DNA from: Alphaproteobacteria bacterium
GTDB lineage: Bacteria; Pseudomonadota; Alphaproteobacteria; Rhodobacterales; Rhodobacteraceae
NCBI GenBank assembly: GCA_029289325.1
Contig: JARFTV010000001.1
Coordinates: 1 to 33,451 of the forward strand
DNA: 33,451 bases
Direction: 5' to 3'
Positions 7,814-14,334 of the stretch are shown piece by piece (the first letter of the stretch is position 1; each line of letters starts with the position of its first letter). The position numbers and the translations under genes are program-made. A model generated the notes under the pieces. It did no database searches, was not told where the DNA came from, and saw only the letters and a program-made list of their open reading frames with translations.

Positions 7814-8623
7814 TCAGGCGTGCAGGCTTTCGGTCGATGAAAAGAACATGGCCTGGCTTACGGCCGAGCGGACCTGTTCTTCCGTATAGGGCTTGTTGAT
7901 CAGGAAGGCCGGCTCCGGCCGCTCGCCGGTCAGCAACCGCTCCGGGAAGGCCGTGATGAAGATCACCGGGATATCGCCGAACTGCGACAGGATCTCGTTC
8001 ACCGCATCGATGCCCGAGGAATTGTCGGCCAGCTGGATATCGGCCAGGATCAGGTCCGGTTTGTCGGCCGCGGCCATCTTCACTGCCTCGGAATGGGTGC
8101 GGGCGTTGTCGGTGACGCGGTGGCCCATCCCTTCGACGATGGCGGCGATGTCCATGGCGATGATCGCCTCATCCTCGATCACCAGGACCGAGCCGCGGAC
8201 AGAATCCTCCATCTCGCGCAGGGCCACGTCGATCAGGTGCCGCGCCTCGGAGGGATCGACCCCCATGATCGTGCCAACCTCGCGCAGATCGAAGCCCTCG
8301 ATCGTGTTCAACAGCAGCGCCTCGCGCGAATTGGGGGTCAGCCCCGCCAGATGCGCCTGGGCAACCCCTGCCAACCCGCCATCCGCCTCGGCCACCGGCG
8401 CGCCAGAGCTGGACCAGACCGAATGGAACACAGAAAACAGCGCAACCTTGGCATCGTCATGCTGCATCAGGGTGGAGGGCTCGGCCACCACGGCCTCCAG
8501 CACCGCGACAGCATATCTGTCGCCGCTGGTCTGGTTTCCTGTCAGTGCTCGGGAATAACGGCGCAGATAGGGAAGGTGACGGGCAACTGTTGCCGAAAGG
8601 TCCACCGCGTCCTGTGCGAGCAT
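7814..8623 (-). CDS. phyR: PhyR, anti-anti-sigma response regulator of the general stress response
   Basis: A 269-residue response regulator with the unusual PhyR order: N-terminal sigma-factor-like region (about 1-140, 'HLPYLRRYSRALTGNQTSGD' at the start and a sigma-4-like helix pair near 100-130) and C-terminal receiver (about 145-262). The receiver has the acidic pocket 'VIEDE', the phosphorylation site Asp195 in 'LADIQLAD' and the lysine in 'INKPY'. When phosphorylated it sequesters NepR. Start: ATG at 8623 with GGAG 9 bases upstream is preferred over in-frame ATG 8638 or TTG 8647 because it matches the family N-terminus. It is divergent from nepR-ecfG, the standard arrangement. Confidence 0.95.
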   Translation of the reverse strand: MLAQDAVDLSATVARHLPYLRRYSRALTGNQTSGDRYAVAVLEAVVAEPSTLMQHDDAKVALFSVFHSVWSSSGAPVAEADGGLAGVAQAHLAGLTPNSREALLLNTIEGFDLREVGTIMGVDPSEARHLIDVALREMEDSVRGSVLVIEDEAIIAMDIAAIVEGMGHRVTDNARTHSEAVKMAAADKPDLILADIQLADNSSGIDAVNEILSQFGDIPVIFITAFPERLLTGERPEPAFLINKPYTEEQVRSAVSQAMFFSSTESLHA

Positions 8624-8661
8624 CGATTGTATCTCCATCCTTCGCAATACATCGGGACTTT

Positions 8662-8686
8662 AACTCGGCAGGTCCCACCGGGTTCC
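8662..8686 (-). promoter_or_regulatory. EcfG-like promoter of phyR (one mismatch)
   Basis: Minus strand GGAAC (8686-8682), 16 bases, AGTT (8665-8662). The -10 differs from CGTT at one base but retains GTT. It lies 39 bases before the phyR start, suggesting that phyR is under feedback from EcfG. Confidence 0.5.
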
Positions 8687-8726
8687 CGAAATGTGAAAGA
8701 ATCCTCACATTTTCCGATTCCGCCGT

Positions 8727-8752
8727 GGAACCGAGTGTATACCAACAGCGTT
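8727..8752 (+). promoter_or_regulatory. EcfG promoter of nepR-ecfG (exact match)
   Basis: GGAAC (8727-8731), 17 bases, CGTT (8749-8752), 34 bases before nepR. Autoregulation of nepR-ecfG by EcfG is the known pattern. A GANTC site (GATTC, 8716-8720) lies just upstream of the -35 element. Confidence 0.8.
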
Positions 8753-8785
8753 CGTCCAGAGTGAGGAAGTGGGAAACAAGGCAAG

Positions 8786-8962
8786 ATGGGAAAAGAAAAA
8801 GACGAGGATGCGCCGAAGAGGCAGGCGATCCGGGCGCAGATCGACGAGAATCTGAAAAGGGTCTACACCTCTGCGCTCAACGAAGAGCTTCCCGATCGCT
8901 TCCGCGAGCTTCTCATGCAGCTCAAGGCGAAGGAAGCCGAGAAAGGTGGCGGCAAGCCATGA
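8786..8962 (+). CDS. nepR: NepR, anti-sigma factor of EcfG
   Basis: A 58-residue protein fitting NepR: a charged N-terminus, then two predicted amphipathic helices, 'IRAQIDENLKRVYTSAL' and 'LPDRFRELLMQLKAKEAE', the core that wraps EcfG or the PhyR sigma-like domain. The 'ENLKRVY' and 'ELPDRF..LL..L' elements are family hallmarks. It is cytoplasmic, holding EcfG inactive until PhyR~P binds. The stop overlaps the ecfG start as ATGA, so the two are translationally coupled. Upstream AAGG gives a modest ribosome site. Confidence 0.92.
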   Translation: MGKEKDEDAPKRQAIRAQIDENLKRVYTSALNEELPDRFRELLMQLKAKEAEKGGGKP

Positions 8963-9528
8963 CCGACGAACCAGCGGTCATCGATCCGCGCGACCGGCTG
9001 GCGGGGGCGATCCCCCGGCTGCGCGCCTTTGCGATCAGTCTGGCGCGGGATGTGACCCAAGCCGACGATCTTGTTCAGGACACGATCCTGAAGGCGTGGT
9101 CGAACATGGACAAGTTCGACCCGCGGACGAACCTTGACGCCTGGCTCTTCACCATCCTGCGCAACACCTTCTATTCCGCCCTCCGCAAGACCCGGCGCGA
9201 GGTCCAGGACACTGACGGCGTCCACGCTGCCTCCCTGTCCGAGAAGCCCGCCCATGACTCGCGGCTGGCCTTCCAGGACTTCCAGCGCGCCTTCGACCTT
9301 CTGTCGCCGGAACACCGCGAAGTGCTAATCCTTGTCGGCGCGTCCGGCTTTTCCTGCGAGGAAGCCTCCGCAATGATGGGCGTCGCGATCGGCACCGTGA
9401 AAAGCCGCGCCAGCCGGGCGCGAAAGCGGCTCGCCGAACTTCTGAACCTTGCCGAAGGAGAGGACCTGTTCTCGGGTACCGACGGGGCGACGCAGGCGGT
9501 CGTGCTGCGATCCGCCATCGCGGTCTGA
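8959..9528 (+). CDS. ecfG: EcfG-family sigma factor of the general stress response
   Basis: A 189-residue ECF sigma factor. Region 2 spans about residues 14-80 ('AFAISLARDVTQADDLVQDT', 'NMDKFDPRTNLDAWLFTILRN') and region 4 about 112-165 ('LSPEHREVLILVGASGFSCEEASAMMGV' and 'GTVKSRASRARKRL'). The wording of region 4 and the gene context with nepR and phyR place it in the EcfG (ECF15) group, which directs RNA polymerase to GGAAC...CGTT promoters. The ATG at 8959 overlaps nepR by 4 bases; AAGGTGG upstream is the ribosome site. The frame is open much further upstream, but that part overlaps nepR and phyR and is not real. Confidence 0.95.
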   Translation: MTDEPAVIDPRDRLAGAIPRLRAFAISLARDVTQADDLVQDTILKAWSNMDKFDPRTNLDAWLFTILRNTFYSALRKTRREVQDTDGVHAASLSEKPAHDSRLAFQDFQRAFDLLSPEHREVLILVGASGFSCEEASAMMGVAIGTVKSRASRARKRLAELLNLAEGEDLFSGTDGATQAVVLRSAIAV

Positions 9529-9530
9529 AC

Positions 9531-11219
9531 TTGGCCCGAAAAGGCCATCTGTCCACCAGCACCCTGGGTTTCCGCCTGGGGGGCACCCTCGTGCTTGCGC
9601 TGATGCCGCTGGGCATCCTGTCGGTCGTCCAGACCCAGATGGCGCAGGACGAGGTCGTGGCCACCACTCTGGAAGGGGTCGCCGGCGCCTCGCTCAAGGC
9701 GGTGCAGGGCCAGATCGACCTGATCACCGACGCCCAGACTTCGGCCCGGGTGCTTGCCGGCGCGCTGGCCTTCGCGATCCGCGAAGGGGCGGAGTGCACC
9801 GGCCGGATCAAGGCCGTGGCGGAGGGCCTGCCGTCGGCCACGCTGGTCGCCTATATCCCGATGTCCGGCCTTATGACCTGCTCGTCGACCGGCGACGTCC
9901 ATGATTTCGGGGACAACCCGCTTTTCCAGCGCATGATCGCCAAACCCGAGCCGATGGTGATGTACAATCCCCACGGCCCGGTCTCCGGCACGGCCGTGGT
10001 TGCCGTGAGCCACCCGGTCAAGGATGCGAACGGAACGCAGATCGGCGTCATCGCCATCTCGCTGCCCTATCTTTCCGTCGCCCCGCAGGATTATGCCGAC
10101 CCGGTCACGCTCTGGCGCCCGGAATACCTTGCCACGGTCCGCGGCGACGGGACGCTCCTCGTTTCCTCCGACCCCAGCCGCTCCCTCCTCGCCGCCTTGC
10201 CCGAGGGCGTGTCCATCGCCTCGCTCCCCAACCGCGTCGGCAAGCCCGAACTCCTGCATGGCCCCGATGAGCCCCGCATCGTCTCGGTGACGCCCGTGGC
10301 CAAGGATCTCTACCTGCTGTCGGTCTGGCAGCGGTCCGGGACCGATCTCCTCAGTCCCGCCAGCGCCGCCGCGCCCTATCTCCTGCCCGTCCTGACCTGG
10401 CTGGCCGCCCTGGTCGCTGCCAGTTTCGCCTCGAACCGCCTCGTCGTACGCCATGTCCGCGCCCTGTCGCGCTCGATGTCCGATTATGTCGCCACCCGCA
10501 CCCGGATCATGGTCCCAGACATGACCGACGCCCCGGCCGAGATCCAGAAGCTCCACGCCGTCTATGAACAGCTGATCCGCACCATCGAGCAGGAAGAGGC
10601 GGAACTGCAGAACCTCATCGTCGACAAGGACGTGCTCCTGCGCGAGGTCAACCACCGCAATGGCAACAGCCTGCAGATCATCGCTTCGGTCATGCGGATG
10701 TATCGCCGCGAAAGCCGGGACGAAGAGGTCCGCACGATTCTCGATGGCCTCATCAACCGGGTCATCGCGCTGTCCTCGACCCATTCCAGCCTTTACAGCA
10801 TGACCGGCCGCCGCGATGTGCCGATGGACGAGATCCTCGCCGGTGTGGTCCGCCGACTGAAAGAGATCCACGGCGTCGGGCTTGGCGTCGCGCGCAAGAG
10901 GTTCGATCCGATCCGCATGCCGGTCGAGGCCGCAGTCCCTCTCGCCATGGCGCTGGCCGAGATCGTCGGGAGCCATTTCAACTCCCGCACGGTTGCGACC
11001 CATGGGGTGGACGTCTCGCTGATCGAAAGCGGCGACGACATCTGCCTCAAGGTCGTTGGCCCGATCGTCCCCGAGTTCCAGCCCGAAACGACCACCGGCC
11101 TTGTCGCGCTGCCGCGCCGGATGCTGATGCAATTCGCTGCCCAGCTGCGCGGGGCCGTGGCGATCAAGATCGAGGATGACCGCTCGGTGATCGAGGTGAC
11201 CTTCCCCCGCATAGCATGA
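9531..11219 (+). CDS. Membrane sensor with degenerate histidine-kinase module (PhyP-like?)
   Basis: A 562-residue protein, two bases after ecfG. Membrane helix about 14-34, extracytoplasmic Cache-like sensor about 35-275, second helix about 278-300, HAMP-like linker, then a HisKA_2-type H-box 'REVNHRNGNSLQIIASVMRM' with His375. The ATP-binding half is abnormal: where kinases have 'NELVTNALKHA' this has 'LAEIVGSHFNSRT', losing the N-box Asn; the D-box is absent ('VVGPIVPEF') and the glycine-rich box reads 'GLVALPRRMLMQ'. It probably cannot bind ATP normally. A comparable degenerate kinase, PhyP, sits beside phyR in Sphingomonas and is reported to act as a PhyR phosphatase; a similar role is inferred here. 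TTG start, no clear ribosome site, so translation probably relies on coupling to ecfG. Confidence 0.82.
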   Translation: MARKGHLSTSTLGFRLGGTLVLALMPLGILSVVQTQMAQDEVVATTLEGVAGASLKAVQGQIDLITDAQTSARVLAGALAFAIREGAECTGRIKAVAEGLPSATLVAYIPMSGLMTCSSTGDVHDFGDNPLFQRMIAKPEPMVMYNPHGPVSGTAVVAVSHPVKDANGTQIGVIAISLPYLSVAPQDYADPVTLWRPEYLATVRGDGTLLVSSDPSRSLLAALPEGVSIASLPNRVGKPELLHGPDEPRIVSVTPVAKDLYLLSVWQRSGTDLLSPASAAAPYLLPVLTWLAALVAASFASNRLVVRHVRALSRSMSDYVATRTRIMVPDMTDAPAEIQKLHAVYEQLIRTIEQEEAELQNLIVDKDVLLREVNHRNGNSLQIIASVMRMYRRESRDEEVRTILDGLINRVIALSSTHSSLYSMTGRRDVPMDEILAGVVRRLKEIHGVGLGVARKRFDPIRMPVEAAVPLAMALAEIVGSHFNSRTVATHGVDVSLIESGDDICLKVVGPIVPEFQPETTTGLVALPRRMLMQFAAQLRGAVAIKIEDDRSVIEVTFPRIA

Positions 11220-11220
11220 C

Positions 11221-11242
11221 GGCCGACCCCGAGGGACCGGCC
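11221..11242. terminator. Interrupted hairpin between convergent genes
   Basis: GGCCG and CGGCC flank an inner CCC/GGG pairing with small bulges, located between the sensor stop (11219) and the DUF3618 stop (11250). It is a weaker candidate than the other hairpins here. Confidence 0.4.
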
Positions 11243-11249
11243 GCCCGCC

Positions 11250-12128
11250 TTAGTGCCGGATGCCGCTCCAGGCATCCTCAGGGTGCAGGGTTCGCCGGAC
11301 GCGGCTGATGTCGCGGCCCAGCGCCGATTGCAGACTTTGCGCCAGATCGCTGGCCTTGGTGACCTCGGCCTTCAGCGTGGCCCGCGCATCGTCCAGCAGG
11401 GCATCGCGTGCCTCACCCATCAGCCGGTCCTCTGCCTCGGTCGGCGGAAACAGCATCGCCACCGCCGCGCCCAGCCCCGCCGCGGCAAGGCCCGAGGCCA
11501 CCGGATGGTTCTCCACCACCTCGCGCCCCTTGGCGGTCGCCGTATGGCTGGCGCTGTAGATCCGCTCCCGCGCCTCCAGCGCCTCGGCCCGCGCGGCCTC
11601 GGTCAGACCTTCCAGCCCGTGCTCCAGAGCGGCCTTCGTGTCGCGGGCATAGGCGCCAAGGACTTCGGCCCGGTGCTTCGCGATCTCGGCCGCCGGGGCC
11701 AGACTCCGCCGCGCCGCATGGTCCAGCTTGCGCAACAGGTCCCGCGCCTGCATCCGCAGGGTCTTGGCCTGACGGAGCCATTCCTCGTCGGGGTCCACCG
11801 GCTCGGGCGCGGGCGGGCCGCCCTCGTCCTCCCAGCGGGTCAGGGCCTCGAACTTGTCGGCCGGGCGATGCTCGGCCTGATCCCGGTAGCGTCCCAGGAT
11901 CAGCGCGGCCAGCGCCACGCCCGCCACCGCCGCCGCCACCGGCTGCGCCCGGATCGCATGATCCAGCCGCGCCATCAGCGGCGAGGCCTGCGCGACCAGC
12001 GCCTCCTTGCCCTGCTCGACCAGCGCGCTCGGGCTCAGCCGGTCCTGCAGTTCGGCCAGCGAGCGGGCCAGTTGCGCCCGGTCGCGTTCCAGCGACCGCT
12101 CGATCTCATGGCTGTCAAAGTCAGACAT
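11250..12128 (-). CDS. DUF3618-type envelope protein
   Basis: A 292-residue protein beginning with the DUF3618 pattern 'EIERSLERDRAQLARSLAELQDRLSP', a helical segment, followed by a membrane helix about 64-82, a long charged helical middle part, a second hydrophobic stretch about 213-230 ('ASGLAAAGLGAAVAMLF') and another helical tail. It is rich in Ala, Glu and Arg with no cysteines. The family is of unknown function and is typically found beside holin-like membrane proteins in alphaproteobacteria. Its start overlaps the end of the preceding gene by 8 bases and has AAGGAG 6 bases upstream, so it is the last gene of a three-gene operon. Confidence 0.8.
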   Translation of the reverse strand: MSDFDSHEIERSLERDRAQLARSLAELQDRLSPSALVEQGKEALVAQASPLMARLDHAIRAQPVAAAVAGVALAALILGRYRDQAEHRPADKFEALTRWEDEGGPPAPEPVDPDEEWLRQAKTLRMQARDLLRKLDHAARRSLAPAAEIAKHRAEVLGAYARDTKAALEHGLEGLTEAARAEALEARERIYSASHTATAKGREVVENHPVASGLAAAGLGAAVAMLFPPTEAEDRLMGEARDALLDDARATLKAEVTKASDLAQSLQSALGRDISRVRRTLHPEDAWSGIRH

Positions 12129-12543
12129 GTCGCACTCCTTCCTCGCTCAATGCACTGCGCACCGCTTCGGCGTCGCGGCGGACGCCGCGCATCGCCCGGT
12201 CGGGCCACAGCCCACGCAGCGTCAGCGCCGCTTTGCCGGCCAGAGCCAACCCCGCCGCGATCCCGATCAGGACCAGCCCGACCAGAAGCGCAGCCCAGCC
12301 CGCGCCGAGACCCGCCTCCGCCAAGGCCGCGACCGCGGCCCCCGCCAGGACGTTCAGCGCCACAAGCGCCAGCAGGGCGGCCACGGCGATCTTCACCAGA
12401 CCGCCGACCGCCGCCTTCGCACCCTCGACCGCCTCGGCCTTGGCAAGCATCATCTCGCCCTTGACCAGCCGACCCAGACCCGCCGCGACCTCGGACAGAA
12501 GGGACGCCGTCCCTTCCGTCGTCCGTTCCGTCTCGCCCGGCAT
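12121..12543 (-). CDS. Holin-like membrane protein (phage_holin_3_6 family)
   Basis: A 140-residue protein with an N-terminal helical part (residues 1-48), two long adjacent membrane helices about 50-72 and 78-102, and a charged cytoplasmic tail. This matches the small 'putative actinobacterial holin-X / phage holin superfamily III' proteins that in alphaproteobacteria are chromosomal envelope proteins, not phage lysis genes; no other phage gene is near. Stop-start overlaps on both sides (TGATG with the upstream gene, 8 bases with the downstream one) mark it as the middle gene of an operon. Confidence 0.75.
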   Translation of the reverse strand: MPGETERTTEGTASLLSEVAAGLGRLVKGEMMLAKAEAVEGAKAAVGGLVKIAVAALLALVALNVLAGAAVAALAEAGLGAGWAALLVGLVLIGIAAGLALAGKAALTLRGLWPDRAMRGVRRDAEAVRSALSEEGVRHV

Positions 12544-13175
12544 CAGACCCGCGGCCCCTGGTTGTTGTCGCCATGGTCATACCCGGCCGACCGCCGCTGG
12601 GCCGAGGACCGCACGAAGCGTGCCGCCGCAAAGCCCACGACAGCCGCCGCCGCCATGAAGGCACCCGGATGCCGCCGGGCCAGGGCCTTGACGTCATCTG
12701 CCAGATCCACGACCGACCGCTCCCGCAGCGCGTCCGAGGCCTGGTGCAGCCCCTGCGCGACGCTGCCCAGCACCCGGCTCTTCAGCGCATTGCCATCCTC
12801 GCTTTGAACCGACCGTTCCAGCGTTGCCGCCAGCCGGTCGCCCACGTCGGACAGCGACTCGCGCGCGGCGTCGGCCTTGTCCACCGCAACGTCCTTCACC
12901 GCCGACAGGGTCGAACCGGCGCCGGCCACGATGGCCTCCTTCGCGTCCTGCGCCTTGTCCATGACCGAGGCCATCCGCGAGCGGCCTTCCTCCATCGCCT
13001 CCGAGGCGCCGTCCTTCACCTTGTCGACCGTGTCGTCGAACGTCCGCTTGCCCGCGTCCATCGCCTGACCGGCCTTGTTCATCGCGGCGGTCCCGGTCTC
13101 GCTGGCCTTGTCCGCCAGGTTCTGAGCCAGATTGGCGCCGTTCTCGTCCGTCGATTTGTTGTAGCTACCGTTCAT
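12543..13175 (-). CDS. Amphipathic-helix stress protein with C-terminal membrane anchor
   Basis: A 210-residue protein made of repeated Ala/Asp/Lys-rich amphipathic helices (residues about 12-150, with heptad-like 'DKASETGTAAMNKAGQAMD' and 'DKVKDGASEAMEEGRSRM') reminiscent of LEA/apolipoprotein-like desiccation proteins, ending in a membrane helix about 176-193. Proteins of this type beside DUF3618 and holin-like genes are often annotated 'nutrient deprivation-induced protein' in rhizobia; that name is a tentative parallel. ATG at 13175 is chosen because AGGAG lies 7 bases before it; an upstream in-frame extension to 13238 looks non-coding. It is first gene of the operon and has an EcfG-like site about 70 bases upstream. 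Confidence 0.75.
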   Translation of the reverse strand: MNGSYNKSTDENGANLAQNLADKASETGTAAMNKAGQAMDAGKRTFDDTVDKVKDGASEAMEEGRSRMASVMDKAQDAKEAIVAGAGSTLSAVKDVAVDKADAARESLSDVGDRLAATLERSVQSEDGNALKSRVLGSVAQGLHQASDALRERSVVDLADDVKALARRHPGAFMAAAAVVGFAAARFVRSSAQRRSAGYDHGDNNQGPRV

Positions 13176-13246
13176 GGCGGTTCTCCTGAATGTCGGGGTA
13201 AGGGTCCTCTGGGCGCCAAAGCCCGGTGCCCGTGTCATGGGCCTTA

Positions 13247-13272
13247 AATGCGCCAGAGGTCGCTTCGGTTCC
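13247..13272 (-). promoter_or_regulatory. EcfG-like promoter of envelope-stress operon (one mismatch)
   Basis: Minus strand GGAAC (13272-13268), 17 bases, CATT (13250-13247) instead of CGTT. It is 72 bases before the start of the first gene of the three-gene operon. Confidence 0.45.
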
Positions 13273-13328
13273 CGGCTGCCTTTGCCATCGGCCAGACCCC
13301 GCCGGGCGCAAAATTACTGCTTTTTGCG

Positions 13329-13353
13329 GGAACCTCCCCCCTTCGCAAATGTT
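13329..13353 (+). promoter_or_regulatory. EcfG-like promoter of DUF1328 gene (one mismatch)
   Basis: GGAAC (13329-13333), 16 bases, TGTT (13350-13353) instead of CGTT, 62 bases before the small membrane protein at 13416. Confidence 0.45.
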
Positions 13354-13415
13354 GTTCTCGCAAATCGTCACTCGGGGCCGCCAGGCAGCTGCCCCCGGAC
13401 TGAAGGAGACTTCCA

Positions 13416-13577
13416 ATGCTCAGCTGGGCAGTCACATTCCTGATCATCGCCATCATCGCCGGGGTTCTCGGCTTTGGCGGCATCGCCGGCACCTCGGCAG
13501 GGATCGCTCAGATCCTGTTCTTCATCTTCCTGGTGCTCTTCATCATCTCGCTCTTCCGCGGCGCACTCCGCCGCTGA
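13416..13577 (+). CDS. DUF1328 (YtjA-like) small membrane protein
   Basis: A 53-residue, almost wholly hydrophobic protein with two membrane helices (about 3-22 and 29-47) separated by the conserved '[12 protein letters not shown]' turn, ending in 'FRGALRR'. This is the pattern and length of the DUF1328/YtjA family, small inner-membrane proteins of unknown function often induced by stress. AAGGAG lies 7 bases before the ATG. It is divergent from the envelope-stress operon and closed by a strong terminator. Confidence 0.9.
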   Translation: MLSWAVTFLIIAIIAGVLGFGGIAGTSAGIAQILFFIFLVLFIISLFRGALRR

Positions 13578-13626
13578 CCGTTCCCCCGAGGAAAACGGTT
13601 CTTTCCCTGCCGTTTGTCCCTCGACT

Positions 13627-13656
13627 GGGCTGCAACTTCGGTTGCAGCCCTTTTTT
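13627..13656 (+). terminator. Intrinsic terminator with UUCG tetraloop
   Basis: GGGCTGCAA and TTGCAGCCC pair perfectly around CTTCGG, giving a C-G-closed UUCG tetraloop, followed by TTTTTT. This is the classic form and ends the DUF1328 gene. Confidence 0.92.
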
Positions 13657-13719
13657 CTTCGCACGGCATGAAAAAGATGCCGCCACAGGATGCGGCGGCC
13701 TCGACTTGAACGGAAAGGG

Positions 13720-14202
13720 TCAGGCCGCGACGGGATGCAACGGCTTCGGCATGATCTGCAACAGCACCCGGATCCGGTCCTTGCGCAGACGCTCGGTCAT
13801 GCCCTGAAGGAAGGCCCGCAGCGACCCCAGCGCCGGGCCGTCCTCGATCGCGAGGATGATATCCGACCCCGGCCGCCGCCGCAGCGCCGGCAGGAAGGTC
13901 AGCACCGCGCACATGACCGAGAACATCGCCTCACCATCCTGCCCGTTGCCGCCCAGGACCAGCCGGTCCAGCCCGCCCAATTCGTGGATCGCTCCATGCA
14001 CATGCCGCAGCGAGGCGCTTTGCCGGAAATCGGTCCAGATCATCTGCGCGCCGGGCAACGACAGTTCGGCCAGCGTCATCCGTACCAGAGAGCTGCCGGC
14101 CACGATGACCCGATCCCCGGGCGCGCCCAGCATCTCCAGCGGCAGATCCAGCGCCGCCTCGTTCAGAAGCATCACCTTCCGCTCGGGCGTGTTCGGGCAC
14201 AT
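13720..14202 (-). CDS. Conserved-looking cytoplasmic protein of unknown function
   Basis: A 160-residue soluble protein. Alternating hydrophobic strands and helices, such as 'DRVIVAGSSLVRMTLAEL', 'MIWTDFRQSASLRHVHGAI', 'DRLVLGGNG' and 'DIILAIEDG', suggest a small Rossmann-like alpha/beta fold similar to part of a short-chain dehydrogenase, but no nucleotide-binding glycine motif or catalytic YxxxK is present. I do not recognise the family. ATG at 14202 has GGAGG 8 bases upstream and is preferred to the longer frame from 14238. It is divergent from the AI-2E permease gene and shares its promoter region. Confidence 0.7.
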   Translation of the reverse strand: MCPNTPERKVMLLNEAALDLPLEMLGAPGDRVIVAGSSLVRMTLAELSLPGAQMIWTDFRQSASLRHVHGAIHELGGLDRLVLGGNGQDGEAMFSVMCAVLTFLPALRRRPGSDIILAIEDGPALGSLRAFLQGMTERLRKDRIRVLLQIMPKPLHPVAA

Positions 14203-14236
14203 CGCTCTGTCCTCCGCGCTGGGGTTCCGCAGGATC

Positions 14237-14261
14237 AACCACCGACTGCCGCCCCGGTTCC
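14237..14261 (-). promoter_or_regulatory. EcfG-like promoter (one mismatch)
   Basis: Minus strand GGAAC (14261-14257), 16 bases, GGTT (14240-14237), 35 bases before the gene ending at 13720. It lies only 13 bases from the exact site on the other strand, giving a back-to-back pair. Confidence 0.4.
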
Positions 14262-14274
14262 CCGAAGGTCCGGG

Positions 14275-14300
14275 GGAACCGGCGATGCCCGGCCGCCGTT
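14275..14300 (+). promoter_or_regulatory. EcfG-type stress promoter (exact match)
   Basis: GGAAC (14275-14279), 17 bases, CGTT (14297-14300), 35 bases before the AI-2E-family gene. Confidence 0.72.
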
Positions 14301-14334
14301 ACTTAGCGCAATGTGACGTTCAAAGGGGCAGGAC

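Noticed and set aside
5075-7840. A 921-codon open frame on the plus strand.
   Set aside because: It lies antisense to the PRC-barrel and phospholipase D-like genes, is rich in Arg, Pro, Gln and His, and has no recognisable domain; such mirror frames are typical of GC-rich DNA.
9171-11132. A 653-codon minus-strand frame opposite ecfG and the sensor.
   Set aside because: Its composition is Gly/Arg/Asp-rich without a fold, and the plus strand carries clear sigma-factor and sensor domains.
12121-12543. Holin-like gene as a sign of prophage.
   Set aside because: No other phage gene is nearby, and this family commonly sits in chromosomal envelope operons with DUF3618.
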